A stretch of DNA of 64,000 nucleotides. Source: Eutreptiella sp. 'Long Island Sound 2002' (Eukaryota > Euglenozoa > Euglenophyceae > Eutreptiales > Eutreptiaceae). Every line of letters starts with the position of its first letter. Positions within the stretch are counted from its first letter, which is position 1. This document shows positions 31,535 to 41,941 of this stretch, in pieces. Made by a program: the position numbers and the translations under genes. The notes below the pieces were generated by a model that did no database searches, was not told the origin of the DNA, and worked only from the letters and a program-made list of their open reading frames with translations. Location: NCBI GenBank assembly GCA_964036045.1, contig OZ038384.1, positions 23,923,000 through 23,986,999 on the forward strand, given 5' to 3'.

Positions 31535-31578
31535 ATGTTTCCACTGAATTTTGTTATCCGGTTGCTCAAATCCTTCAT
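31535..31578 (-). pseudogene. N-terminal piece of the fibre-like gene
   Basis: Starts with ATG at 31576-31578, overlapping the TGA of the collagen gene as ATGA. It reads MKDLSNRITKFSGN to the gypsy insertion site and continues in phase at 19522. The overlap could mean two tightly coupled genes, or one original gene split by a one-base shift. Confidence 0.6.
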
Positions 31579-32532
31579 GACATAATAACCAACCTAGGGT
31601 CAGCGGCGTTTTGATCAAGTTTGACTGTTTTGATCACTGGATGCTGGCCGGGCCCGGGCTCGGGACCACGCTTGTCACCCTTGTCACCCTTGGGTCCCTG
31701 TGCCCCATTTGCACCGTCTGTACCCCTGTCACCCTTGGCACCCTTGTCACCCTTGGGTCCCTGTGCCCGATTTGCACCGTCTATACCCCTGTCACCCCTG
31801 TCGCCCTTGTCACCCTTGGGTCCCTGTGCCCGATTTGCACCGTCTGTACCCCTGTCACCCTTTGGTCCCTGTTCCCGATTTGCACCGTCTGTACCCCTGT
31901 CACCCCTGTCACCCTTGTCACCCTTCTGTCCCTGTGCCCTATTTGTACCGTCTATACCCCTGTCACCCTTGTCACCCTTGGGTCCCTGTGCCCCATTAGC
32001 ACCCGTGTCCCCCCTTTCACCCTTGTCACCCTTGTCACCCTTGTCACCCCTGGGTCCCTCAGGGCCCTGTGGCGGTGAATCCAGAATACTTTGCACCGCA
32101 AGTATGGATATGGGTATCAGTTCAGACGCGGACACAAAATCAGCCCCGTCTACCAAATTAGGAAAAGCATTCCGCATATCATCTGCTGTCACACCCACGC
32201 GTTTCGTCGCATTTTGCCCATCCGTTTTCCAATTGTACCCCACAATTCTGAGATCCCTGGACTGCTGTATCAGAGCTTGAGCGTCTGTCTGCTCAATGGG
32301 TAGGACCCTGGCCCTTATGTCATTAGAATCCATACGTGACATCCAAAAATGCGCCATTTCGCTGTAGGCGGACGCCACTGTTGATGACACTACCATCACT
32401 GCTGTTCAGGGTCAGTGTATTTGCGTTTTCGTGGATACGGATGTCCTAGGGTTCCAGTGTCCCAACTGCCACTGCCACCAACTTACCCACACCCGCACTG
32501 CTATTTTGTCTCTTGACTGGTAGCATTGTCAT
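31575..32532 (-). pseudogene. Collagen-like fibre protein with S74-type chaperone domain
   Basis: The gene appears to start at ATG 32532 (MTMLPVKRQNSSAGVGKL). It meets TAG at 32446-32448, continues with DIRIHENANTLTLNSSDGSV, and then needs a frameshift near 32340 to enter the main ORF. That ORF holds a segment like the intramolecular chaperone (peptidase S74) fold: SNDIRARVLPIEQ, IVGYNWKTDGQ, GVTADDMRNAFPNLV and ELIPISILAVQSI. About 43 Gly-x-y collagen triplets follow, rich in GPKGDKGDRG. In several units GANG reads GANR or GTNR, breaking the triplet. It ends AADPRLVIMS with TGA 31575-31577. Collagen and S74 modules are common in giant-virus fibre proteins. Here the S74-like part precedes the collagen. 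Confidence 0.7.
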
Positions 32533-32690
32533 ACCCCTTTTTATTGATCACAAAATAAATAACTTTTTGGACTTCTGGTTTCAGCCAAAAAAAAAACGAA
32601 GGGACATCAGAACGCCGGGTGCACGTTGACTGTTAGTTTTATTTGTATGCTTATCTGATTGTAGGACCTGTCCACTGGGTAGGTTCCGGT

Positions 32691-33385
32691 ATGGTGACCC
32701 GAGGGTGAGTTTTCTTTCGTTTTGCAGCTTGCGGTGTTCCACTATGACACGTCCCAGATGCGAATCCCATCTACAATTCCTACAAACCAAACCTTTCCCA
32801 GAGTATGGTGGCGTGGAGCCAGAAAATGAGGATGGTGGCGCCGATCCCTACTCCGTGCGGGTGCAACAAGCTCTATTGTATATGCGGGGTCCAGCCCAGG
32901 TGCAAGAGGTGGAATGGATGGTCCGGTTGCTTTACAGCCGGGGTACGGGTGGTGCAGCCATACCGTGTGCTCAGGCTGGAGCTTGCATGTGGCTACCCGG
33001 CAGCGTGCGGCAGCAAGTACAGACGGCCCTTATTGACACGGTGTCTTCGGGATTTGTCACGATGTCTCGTGGAAAATATCAACTAACCAAAGAGGGCCGA
33101 AGGCGCTCTTGGTAATGGTTGTGGTGTCCATCCTTCGCTGTCCAACGCTGTCCGATGACATTGTTCGTATATGGGATATTGGTCCGATCGCAGATCATCC
33201 ATCGTGGATTCTTCGTCTTACTGGTGGTGCAGCGGCGGGCGGCCCTCAAGGAGATGGATTTTTGGTGACTACACCCTCCAAATATCAACATCAAGGAATG
33301 CCTTGGGTATTTACAGTGCAATCGTCGACGGCCAATCGAAAGAGACGGGCCTTAATAGGGCCGTATCACCACTGCAGCGCAACGG
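32691..33385 (+). pseudogene. Unidentified gene, copy A of a duplicated pair
   Basis: The frame from ATG 32744 (or ATG 32691 if a 23-nt intron at 32705-32727 is removed) reads MTRPRCESHLQF, then PEYGGVEPENEDGGADPYSV and QEVEWMVRLLYSRGTGGAAI. It ends early at 33113-33115. Compared with copy B at 37043-37676 it carries about 8 extra bases near 33060. The conserved remainder (IVRIWDIGPIADHPSWILRL, YQHQGMPWVFTVQSSTAN) is therefore in another frame. Nucleotide similarity to copy B stops near 33385, where the GC-rich island begins. Family unknown. Confidence 0.5.
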
Positions 33386-36300
33386 GCCCCAGGGACAGGC
33401 AGGACGGGGCATGGGAGCGCGGGGGGGAGGGCGGGTCGAAGGGAGGGGGGCGGGGGGCGGGGCGCCCCTGCAGCTGGACGTGCAGCCGGTGAGGTGCATC
33501 CCCCCCGGCATCCAACAAATGCCCGCGCACCACACCCACCACCGCCACCACCACCACCACCACCTCTACAACATAGACCCCGACGCCGGCGAGCTCATCC
33601 CCCCCCAACCCTCACGACCCCGGCACCAGCCAGCCCCACCCGCACCGATAGCGGAGCCGGCGCGGATGGCCTCGGCGGGGCGGGGGCGGGGCACAGCATC
33701 AGCGCCACAGGCACAGGGGCAGCAGGGGGAGCCGGCGCAAGGGGTAGAGGGGGCCCGGCCCTGGAACCGGGACTGGGGCACGGTCCCGGACCCTTCTGGG
33801 GGATGAGGCCCTCCCCCTGGTGGGGGAGGTGTACGGGTGGTTGAGCTGGGCCAACCAGGGGACGACCAGGGGCATGAGGAACCGGCCCTTCGATGCCGTG
33901 CTCCTCCGGAGGGATGGAGGAAACCGAGAGGTAGCCCCGGGGGGTTGGGCAGTACCAGAGGACCACGAGAGGGTCCTCAGGTGAGTGATCCGGACGGCGT
34001 CGCCCAACAAGGGGCCGACGTGGCCGGCCTTCCTGGAAGGGGGAGCGGTGCTCCGCATCACCGATGCGGACACCAACAACTGGGTCCCCTGAGCCTTGCG
34101 CAGCGCCCTCGCCCACGGGCGCTACCACCGGCGCAACCCGCCGCCGCCACAGCCCCAGCACCCACACAAGCGGCAGCGCAGGTGACGGCCCAGACGGCGG
34201 ACGCGAGAAAGTGGGGGGGGGAGCTGGGCCCCCAGACCCAGGCCCCCCCCCCGGTACGGCGTGACGAAGGAGCGCGCGCCACCACCCGCGGGAGGGAGGG
34301 CGGAGACAACGAGTGCGGGGGGGAACCTACTGCCCCGCAGCCCGCTAAACGCTGACCGCTAACCCTCACGGCCACCCCCGGCCGGCCAGTGCCGCGCGAC
34401 AACGGCGGGAAGGACGAGGGGCGCCAGCGAGGGCCTGCACGAGGGTCCGACTCTAGGTAGAGGGGGGCGGGGGAAGAGTGCAACCCCCCAGCCGACGGCT
34501 GGCCCCCGCGGCCGGGACCGCCATGCCGCCACCCCTCGGCCGTCAGGGGGCGGCGCCAGGAGACCAGAAGGCCCCCCCCACTCCCCCCCCCCCCTCCCCC
34601 TCAGGCCCAAGAGCGGACGGAGGCAGACCAAAGAAACGGCGGCCCCGCAGCCCCCCCGAAGAGGCCACTGCACCCGGGTTGAGGGGGCACCACGGCCGAG
34701 GCAGGCGCCCGCACACCCTGCCCGCTGCCGGCCGACGGCGGACCGGCGGCGCCCAGGACGGCGCAAACGGAGCAGCCCCTTCAGAGGCCGGCCTGGGGAA
34801 GGCGGGGGCGCCAACCAGGGCGGGGGGGTTCCCCCCCCCCTCCCCCCCCCCCCCGCCGCACTGACCCATTGGCGGCCGGCCGGACCGCGCCCGACGCCCG
34901 CGGCCGCCCGGCAACCCCCACGGCACGAGTATACCCCGGGGTGGCACGCCAGAAACAACAGATGGCAGGCCAATGCCCGACAGGGCGGGGGGGCGGGGGG
35001 GCGGCCCCCCCACCCCCCCCTCCGCTCCCCCACCCCAGCTTGGGGGCCACAGGAGCGACCCTCCGCCCCCCCGGAGCCGAGGGGACGCCCCCCCCTCCCC
35101 CAGAAGGGACCGCGACGCGGGAGGGGGGGGATGCGGCTGGACCTGCACACCGCGCGCCGCAGCGTTCCCAGCCGCCTGCTCCCGCGGGGGTCGCGGCCGA
35201 CAGGCGAGCCCACACGGGCGCGCCAGAGCAACGCGCGGACCAAGCCTGGGGGCGGCGCATGGCGGTGCATCAGAACAGTATGGAGGCCGCGCCCCCGATG
35301 ACCCTCCCATGACCACAGCCCACTCAGGGAGGGCAGAGGGGGGGTTCAGGTGTGCAGGGGCCCCCGAGGGGAGCGGTCCACGGGCCGCCCCTCATCCCCC
35401 CCCGCTCCCGGGCGGCCCCGCGACCCTGACCGCACGCGCACGCCGGAGGGGAGTGCGCCGACGACACGAGAGGGGCCAGGATGGGGAACCGCGGGCCGCC
35501 ACCCAGAGGGGGAGCAGGGAGGCCGCGGCGCGACCCCCCCCCCCCACCACCCCCCCCACCGGCCCGCAAGCCGCGGGGGCCCCGGCCCCCACCCCCCGAG
35601 GCAGAGGGGATGGTTCCCCCTCCCCCCGCCCGAGAGAGGAGCCGGAGCGCGGCCCGCCCCCCTACCCCAGCCGCCGGCTCCCACAGGAACCGCGGGGAAC
35701 AAGCCAGCCCGCGCCAACGCGCCAGGACGCCGCACAGATCGCGTCCAGTGAAAGTGGGCGAGCACGAACCGGAATGGTATGGGGGGCCACGCCTCCCATG
35801 GACAGAACGACGCCAGTGACACCCGCTTTGTTGCCTGCCCAGGGAAGGCGGAGGGACAGAACGAGGCAGAGCGACCCCCCGCCCTACAGCCCCCCCCCGG
35901 CCGCACAAACAGGGGGGCACGGCGCACGCCCCCCCCCCCCCAGCCCGCCCCCCGGCACACAAACGCCACGGACCCGCCCCGCGGCACGCAGCCCCCACAG
36001 GGCGTGCAGGCCAAGGAGACAGTGTAGGGCCCCCACACCCACACGCCCACGCCCACAGCACGTGGGTAGCGGACCCCAACAACCTGCCCAGTGGGCGGGC
36101 AGTCGGGGGAGGGGGAGCGCCTGACCCCAGACGCCCCTCGCAACAGTGGATGGCGCCCCACCCGGGGACGCCCTCCCGCCACCGCCACAACCCCAAGCCA
36201 GGTAGTGGGGAACCGGGACCGGACCGCCCCCCCCCAAGCACGCCAGACGGAGCAAGGGACCGGGGCAGGACACGCGGAGGGGCACCGACCACGTGGAACG

Positions 36301-37040
36301 GTCCTACCAGCGCCCAGTGCCGGGACCGCGCGAGGTGCGCACCCCACACCACCCAGGGGGGGGGGGGCGGACGCCGCGGGAGCGCGAGCGCACACACACG
36401 CAAAGGGCACGCGGGGACTACCAGAAGGGCAACCGGACCGAAACGCGGAACGCACAGACCGCGTGGAATGGCGTACCAGCGAGCGAGGGTAAGGGACACC
36501 CGGACGGGACGGCCCGCCACACGCAGCGCGGGTCACGCAGGGCGGGAAGGGGGAAATGGGAGAGACGAAACACCAGGTACCGGCTCGAACCCCCCGAACC
36601 AGCCGCAAGCGCCGCGCACACACAGATGGGGCACTGCACCCGCCAAGGCAGTAGTGGCGCACTGCGCCACGCCCCAACTCCTAGGCTAGGCAGCCTCCGC
36701 GCCAGCCCAAGGGGGTCCCACTGGCGACAAGCCAGTATCACGGGCCCGGCGGCGTTGGCGCCCTGGGCGACCACGCATTAGGAGGGCGACGCGGTGGGTA
36801 AGCGCCCGCAGCCACGGCTGCGAATTGATGCACTGACCGGGGAGTGGCGAAACGGGGAAGCCAGGCAGGGACGGGGCTCCGAGCTCTGTGAACCCGGGGG
36901 ACTCCGCCACAAGGCAGGAGGTGCTTCTTGGAGGGCCCCCCACTAGGACCCGCTGGGGAGGATATCACCTGGCCCGACCAGGTGGCCCCCCGGGGCCGAA
37001 AGGCGTCTAGTACCCGCAAAATCAAACCTCAAACCTCAAA
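33386..37040 (+). mobile_element. GC-rich island, possible retroelement
   Basis: Composition jumps to long C and G runs at 33386 and returns at about 37040. The right end, on the + strand, has a structured GC-rich stretch (36680-37010) and a short tail CAAACCTCAAACCTCAAACC, which resembles the 3' end of a non-LTR retrotransposon. I see no reverse transcriptase. A frame near 33800-34060 reads LVGEVYGWLSWANQGTTRGM and RNRPFDAVLLRRDGGN, plausible protein broken by stops. The island sits exactly between the two copies of the duplicated gene. Other long open frames here are composition artefacts. Confidence 0.35.
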
Positions 37041-37042
37041 CC

Positions 37043-37676
37043 ACAATTCCTAGAAACCAACCCTTTCCCAGAGTATGGTGGCGTGGAGCCAGAAAATGAG
37101 GATGGTGGCGCCGATCCCTACTCCGTGCGGGTGCAACAAGCTCTATTGTATATGCGGGATCCAGCCCAGGTGCAAAAGGTGGAATGGATGGTCCGGTTGC
37201 TTTACAGCCGGGGTACGGGTGGTGCAGCCATACCGTGTGTTCAGGCTGGAGCCGGCATGTGGCTACCCGGCAACGTGCGGCAGCAAGAACAGACGGCCCT
37301 TATTGACGCGGTTTCTACAGGATTTGTCTCGTGGAGAATATTAACTGACCAAAGAGGGCCGACAGCGCTCTTGGTAATGGTTGTGGCGTCCATCTTTCGC
37401 TGTCCAACGCTGTCCGATGACATTGTTCGTATATGGGATATTGGTCCGATCGCAGATCATCCATCGTGGATTCTTCGTCTTACTGGTGGTGCAGCGGCGG
37501 GCGGCCCTCAAGAAGACGGATTTTTGGTGACTACACCCTCCAAATATCAACATCAAGGAATGCCTTGGGTATTTACCGTGCAATCGTCGACGGCCAATCG
37601 AAGGGGAGGGGCCTTAATAGTGCCGTATCACCACAGCAGTGCAACGGAGGTCCGCGACAGCCCAGACCAACAATAA
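37043..37676 (+). CDS. Unidentified gene, copy B of a duplicated pair
   Basis: Open frame from the island boundary to TAA at 37674-37676, at least 197 codons. The start is uncertain because the upstream part is replaced by the GC-rich island; an in-frame GTG stands at 37083. Contents: PFPEYGGVEPENEDGGADP, a helical stretch KVEWMVRLLYSRGTGGAA, VASIFRCPTLSDDIVRIWD, IGPIADHPSWILRLTGG and KYQHQGMPWVFTVQSSTA. No known domain or signal peptide is evident. It is a few per cent diverged from copy A (32744-33385), so the duplication is not a fresh target duplication. Confidence 0.45.
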
Positions 37677-38673
37677 GGTCACTAAAGCAGAGTTGTATAT
37701 TTTTATTTGTATGGCTTTTGGCCTCTGCCCGTTTATGGGGGCGTACCGTGCGCTGTGCGGGCGCTCTGCGAAAAGTATGCCATTCTCAACCACCGGTCAC
37801 CATCCCCGACAAGGGAAGCCTCTCCGGCGGAGTGTGCAAAAGCGGATGCCAGAACTGAGAACCAATTGCTCAGGTCCTTGCACGAAGTGTACAACAAGAT
37901 AGTCCACCCTTTGCCTGTTCAGCAATGCAATGTTGATAATTGGATTGAAATGTATAGCACCACGGCGGAAGATTGGTACCAGAAATATGGGCTCGCGAAG
38001 AGATGTTCATGTTTTTGGTAAAGTTGAAGACCACTCCCACCCATGACACGACCCCAAGAATGGTGGGCAAGCCAAAAGCAAGCCCCCAAGCAATTGAATT
38101 GCTCATGCATGCTTCTGGAGGTGGCAGGTTTTCAGGGTTGTTACCGGGGTAAACACCGTAATAACTGGCGCTGTCCGCGCGTTCTGCGAAAACTATCTGC
38201 TCATTGAGCCCCGTTACCCAGCGCTCACATCCTTGTTGCTGTGTTCTTTGGGTGCAGTGATGACAGTGAGGTTGGTGTTGTGTCGTCTTTTGTGGAACAT
38301 GTAAGATACGGTCAGGGTTTGGTTACTGCAATCCATTTGATGGAACGGATTTCTGTGTTGTGGCACGTGGTGTGAGTCAAAGAAAGACGGAATTTCCAGG
38401 CATGTTGTTTTTTTTTTTGTGATGACACGAAAAAAGCGTATATCCCATCCCTGTGTTATGGGACGTGGGTGTGTGTGTGTAATTTTTTGGACCAATCCAA
38501 GCTGAGCAATCACAAATGCATTGCGGTGATCAATGTGATCTTAGTAGTATTTGCGCTGCGCCTTTTGAGTAGTAGCTAACACTCAATGGCAACATGTCAA
38601 ATAGGTTGATTGCTGCGATTCTGAAACAGATTTCTGTGTTGCAAAATAGAAAGTGAGAGAAGTAACAACCACT
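37677..38673. other. Spacer, small open frames of doubtful status
   Basis: On the + strand a hydrophobic stretch (LYIFICMAFGLCPFMGAY near 37700) and, one frame over, EVYNKIVHPLPVQQCNVDNW and TTAEDWYQKYGLAKRCSCFW to a stop at 38019-38021 could be one frameshifted small membrane protein gene. On the minus strand SIAWGLAFGLPTILGVVSWV (38106 downward) is also hydrophobic. I cannot decide between them. From 38200 to 38640 I see no gene. Confidence 0.25.
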
Positions 38674-39128
38674 ATGGCACCAGGTGCAGATAATATACGT
38701 CATCGTGGAATAGACATGGACCCGGTCCTAGCTGGTGATACCCGCCTGAGATCTAGGCTTGAGCGCCGGGGTATCGCTGATGAAATACGGGACACATCAA
38801 GTGTCAAAGGAAACGGGGTATTCGCGACACGCAGAATTCAACCCGGTGAACCAGTCGTGTCGTTCGTTAGGATGCGCATGGCGAAACGACGCCCATACAG
38901 ACTTAAAGACATGGAAGTGATACACGACGATGACCGTGGGGTGTTTTATTATGATGATATGATGCTTCGTTCAAACTGCACGCCAATTTGATCAATCCCA
39001 GCAGCCACCCTAATCTCCTAGTTGGACCCGCCAAAGAAACTGTTGTACTCACTGCAATCCGCTATATACCAAAGGGTAATGAGCTCACGTTCGACTATGG
39101 TAGACCGAGCCCTGATTGGATACAGTAA
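38674..39128 (+). pseudogene. SET-domain protein, frameshifted
   Basis: Starts MAPGADNIRHRGIDMD at ATG 38674. The SET fold begins SSVKGNGVFATRRIQPGEPV, as in lysine methyltransferases (SxxxGxGVFA, GE). The first frame stops at 38989-38991 just after MMLRSNCTP. One frame over the sequence continues NLINPSSHPNLLVGPAKETV and AIRYIPKGNELTFDYG to TAA 39126-39128. This supplies the substrate and cofactor-site motif (usually N-H-x-x-x-P-N, here N-P-S-S-H-P-N) and the final DYG with the catalytic-type Tyr. About 150 residues in total, so close to a minimal, virus-like SET protein. It is either a pseudogene or contains an unrecognised tiny intron. Confidence 0.7.
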
Positions 39129-39687
39129 GCGGCGTACAATGTGGGTGACTCATTGGTACTACAAGGGTTGTTTGAGCAAGTGCATTTAGCAACTACAGAC
39201 TCCAGGCAAGCATTGGGGCCCGTTGGCCCCATTCGGCGGCCTGATCCGCCCCTTTCCTGTGATTTTATGTGCGGGTACCGGGTACCCACCCCACCAGTAG
39301 TACCGGGTACCCACCCCCTTCGTCTGAAATATCGCGCACGTGGGCGAAAAGTGCGACTTTTGTTTGGCGCGTACAATCAAATTTCACACCGGGAAAAGCG
39401 GGTGCTGGGTACCCACCCCACCAGTAGTGCACTGGTGACAGACAGTGCCCTGTCACCGGTCGAGTGTTAGTGGTAGCAAGTCACCCGACGATCGATGATT
39501 CTTTTTGGCATGTGGGGTCACCAAATTCTTTTTCAGTCCACATGGTGGTTCATGAGATCGTTACTTAACCGATTTTGAATCCCAATTCGTCGCATGTGCG
39601 CGCAACAGTCGCGCGCGCGACAGGGGCCGCGACCGCGCCCGGCGCGGTGTGCACTGAGTAGGACCGGCACACAAGTGACGTATATAA
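39129..39687. repeat. Dispersed repeat with GGGTACCCACCCCACCAGTAGT units
   Basis: The phrase GTACCCACCCCACCAGTAGT occurs near 39276 and 39407. The stretch 39395-39680 (TAGCAAGTCACCCGACGATC, GATTCTTTTTGGCATGTGGG and a CGCGCGCGACA run) is repeated with divergence at 42810-43100. No gene. Confidence 0.6.
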
Positions 39688-40023
39688 ATGCCCCAAAATA
39701 GACAACGAGCAATACAATATATGACTAATTGGTTACAAAATGGTTACAGCCATGTCATGCCATATAACCCGGATTGTACGACATTTCATCTTTGTCTTTT
39801 GATTACGCAGACTTGGTGTGGGGAATATGTAGATGAACAGGAATTGGCCAATCCGATCCTCCAGCCTCTGTCTGCCTTGTCTCTGAGGGTACCAGAGAGC
39901 CATCCATCCGAGCCACGTGACTTGCCACTCGTCTCATTGTTTGCAGCTCGCTACATGAGTCTACTGTGTTTGCTTTGCTTTTATATGGGTCAACGGGATG
40001 GTTGTCCGCCTTTGCCTGTTTGA
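39688..40023 (+). CDS. Small unidentified ORF
   Basis: 111 codons from ATG 39688 to TGA 40021. It has ordinary amino-acid content: MPQNRQRAIQYMTNWLQNGY, then TTFHLCLLITQTWCGEYVDE and a C-terminal hydrophobic stretch. TATATAAA stands just upstream of the start. An overlapping minus-strand frame (40039-39803) is also open. No homologue recognised. Confidence 0.3.
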   Translation: MPQNRQRAIQYMTNWLQNGYSHVMPYNPDCTTFHLCLLITQTWCGEYVDEQELANPILQPLSALSLRVPESHPSEPRDLPLVSLFAARYMSLLCLLCFYMGQRDGCPPLPV

Positions 40024-40428
40024 CGAAGCAGTCACGCAACGTGTATCACAAAAAGAGAAAAACGGGGCCCACAAAGCAAATGAAGCAGAGTAGAATGAAG
40101 GACATCCCTCAACAGAAGCACACATGCCGCATGCGCGGGCGTGCGCGACCCCATGTATCCACGTAAAAACCGCGACATCGCGCAGACACCGGGTAAGACC
40201 GGTAGGTATGTGATGTATGCGTTCCCAGAATAGATGGATAGGCTCGTGAACATACATCAAAGTAATGACCGAGCACGGATTTTTGTTTCGGGTGTTTTCA
40301 TTTTTGCCACTTTGATGGAGAATTGTCTTGTGTTTTTCTTCGCTGTGATGTGGTCTGTTACAGTTTTGCGAAGATGTGCGCTTCCGATCCCATGTTACAG
40401 AAATCAGACTGCGTACTTATACCACAGA
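40024..40428. other. Spacer, no gene recognised
   Basis: Holds a short match (GCGACATCGCGCAGAC...GGTAAGACCGGTAGGTA near 40165) to the dispersed repeat at 43050. A hydrophobic open frame 40234-40428 precedes the next gene in the same frame but lacks support as coding. Confidence 0.35.
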
Positions 40429-41941
40429 ATGGCACATGCAGATGTCATGCCCGCCAACGACGTCGCAAACCTGATCCGACGGCAGAGATACATGCGCAGC
40501 GTTGTGGACGCAATGTGGCAGTGTTTCTACCCCGACGCCGAAAATCTGGATGCAGTGAGCGCTGCGTGGACCACGCGATCACGTGCGATGGCGTTCAGTC
40601 TTTTTTGGTATACCCTCATTCCATTTTTCTTCTTCTTCTTCTCAATCTTCAAATACACACACTCACACACATACGCACAGGCTGTACAAGATGGTCACCG
40701 AACGTAACGTGAACGAAGAAACCTACGGGTGTTGGGACACACTGGCCTTGGACCATTTGACGGATTTGGAATATTTGACGGATAAGGGTAAGATACGCGA
40801 GTTCCTGGTGCAGAATGGTGCCAAATGGAACGCCGGAGATGTGGGTCCCCTGATCACCCACACAATCGCTACACAAGAGGAAGAGAGATGGATGCGACAG
40901 TGTCTCCTGTTGACACTCAAGAGAAGACTGACAGATACCGACAATGCGCGCAAGAGGATGAAGAATGAGATCAAGAACCAGACCGAGATATTGCGACAAA
41001 GGGACAGAGCGAATAATGTTGGGGTTGCCGTGCTCGTGGCTGCTGCGTGCTCGGTTAATTTTAAGCGTTGCCACTGTCCGACGTGTGTAGGTGAGTTTAG
41101 CGAGAACACACAAAATTGTTGCACCGGGATACACAATGTTTGTGTGCATACTTGGGTACCTCTGCTTTTCATCGCGATATGCGAGGGGCTAATGTGTCTG
41201 GTCAGCTGTGGCGTGGACCCAAAATGTACCATTTCGGTACCCGTACCCAAGCATGCAAACCACACGCCTCCGGATATCCTAGCCCGTAGGGTACGACAGG
41301 CGGTAGGCGGGAGCAGGCGGACAGGTGACTTGATTATGTGGCTGGACCCAGTCAAGCCCCTGTCCGATGAGTTCGTGGATATTATGCTGGACACATATTC
41401 GGGTTTGTACCAGGACTGGCACAGAAAGGTACACGAAACACCACTCAAGATAGAAGAGCGAATCTGGTACCTCGCCACTGAGATTCGCTCGCCGTGTTGT
41501 GGTTGGCCATATGACGACCAGGGGTCATGCCTGGTACAGTGCGCAGACTGTCAGTGTTGGTTCCGTGACATATGTCATAGGATGTATATGACGGGTGCAG
41601 CCTGCCAGGCACATATCAATGTCTGTGCCACAAGAACAGCAGGTCGCTGTGGGCTCGCCATTGTGCCCCCACCGGACCCAATCGCCATTTCTTTTGAAAC
41701 GAGGGAATTATTTTTGCGCATGAGGCTTTCCCGTGATATATGCCATTTTGCAAAAGTACCCCATTTTTCTATCGTATGTCCTCCAATGGGGGCGTACACG
41801 TGGAATGTGATGGTACTTGGGGTGTTGGCAGATATGCAGGTGGTCGACGTCCTAGGTATCCAATGGTCCGACTTAAGTGTGTACGAAAAAGGGTCCGAGT
41901 ATCCTGTGGTTGACTGTGAATACTCTTTTTCGATGTTGTAG
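40429..41941 (+). CDS. RBR-like zinc-finger protein, two exons
   Basis: Exon 1 is 40429-40607 (MAHADVMPANDVANLIRRQR...), a 73-bp GT-AG intron runs 40608-40680 with a pyrimidine tract, and exon 2 is 40681-41941, ending in TAG. Splicing keeps the frame (SLFW then LYKMVTERN). A hydrophobic stretch (GVAVLVAAACSV) precedes a Cys-rich array: CHCPTCVGEF, CCTGIHNVCVHTW, then about 115 residues later SPCCGWPYDD and CADCQCWFRDICHRMY with CQAHINVC. The spacing recalls RING-in-between-RING ubiquitin ligases, but Cys/His positions deviate, so activity is unproven. It has a paralogue at 44329-48044. Both have a conserved C-terminal part after the fingers. Confidence 0.55.

Larger units (their letters stand above)
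19518..31539. repeat. 5-bp target-site duplication ATGTT around gypsy element 1
   Basis: ATGTT stands at 19518-19522, directly left of the left LTR, and at 31535-31539, directly right of the right LTR. Removing the element and one copy rejoins a continuous reading frame (TKFSGNIAFYSATG) of the fibre-like gene. Confidence 0.85.

Noticed and set aside
34359-36677. 300-440-codon frames in the first GC-rich island on both strands
   Set aside because: Composition-driven; strings of Pro, Gly, Arg and Ala with no protein-like pattern.
33386-37040. Intact non-LTR retrotransposon
   Set aside because: No reverse transcriptase or endonuclease motif found in any frame; only the 3'-end form suggests it.
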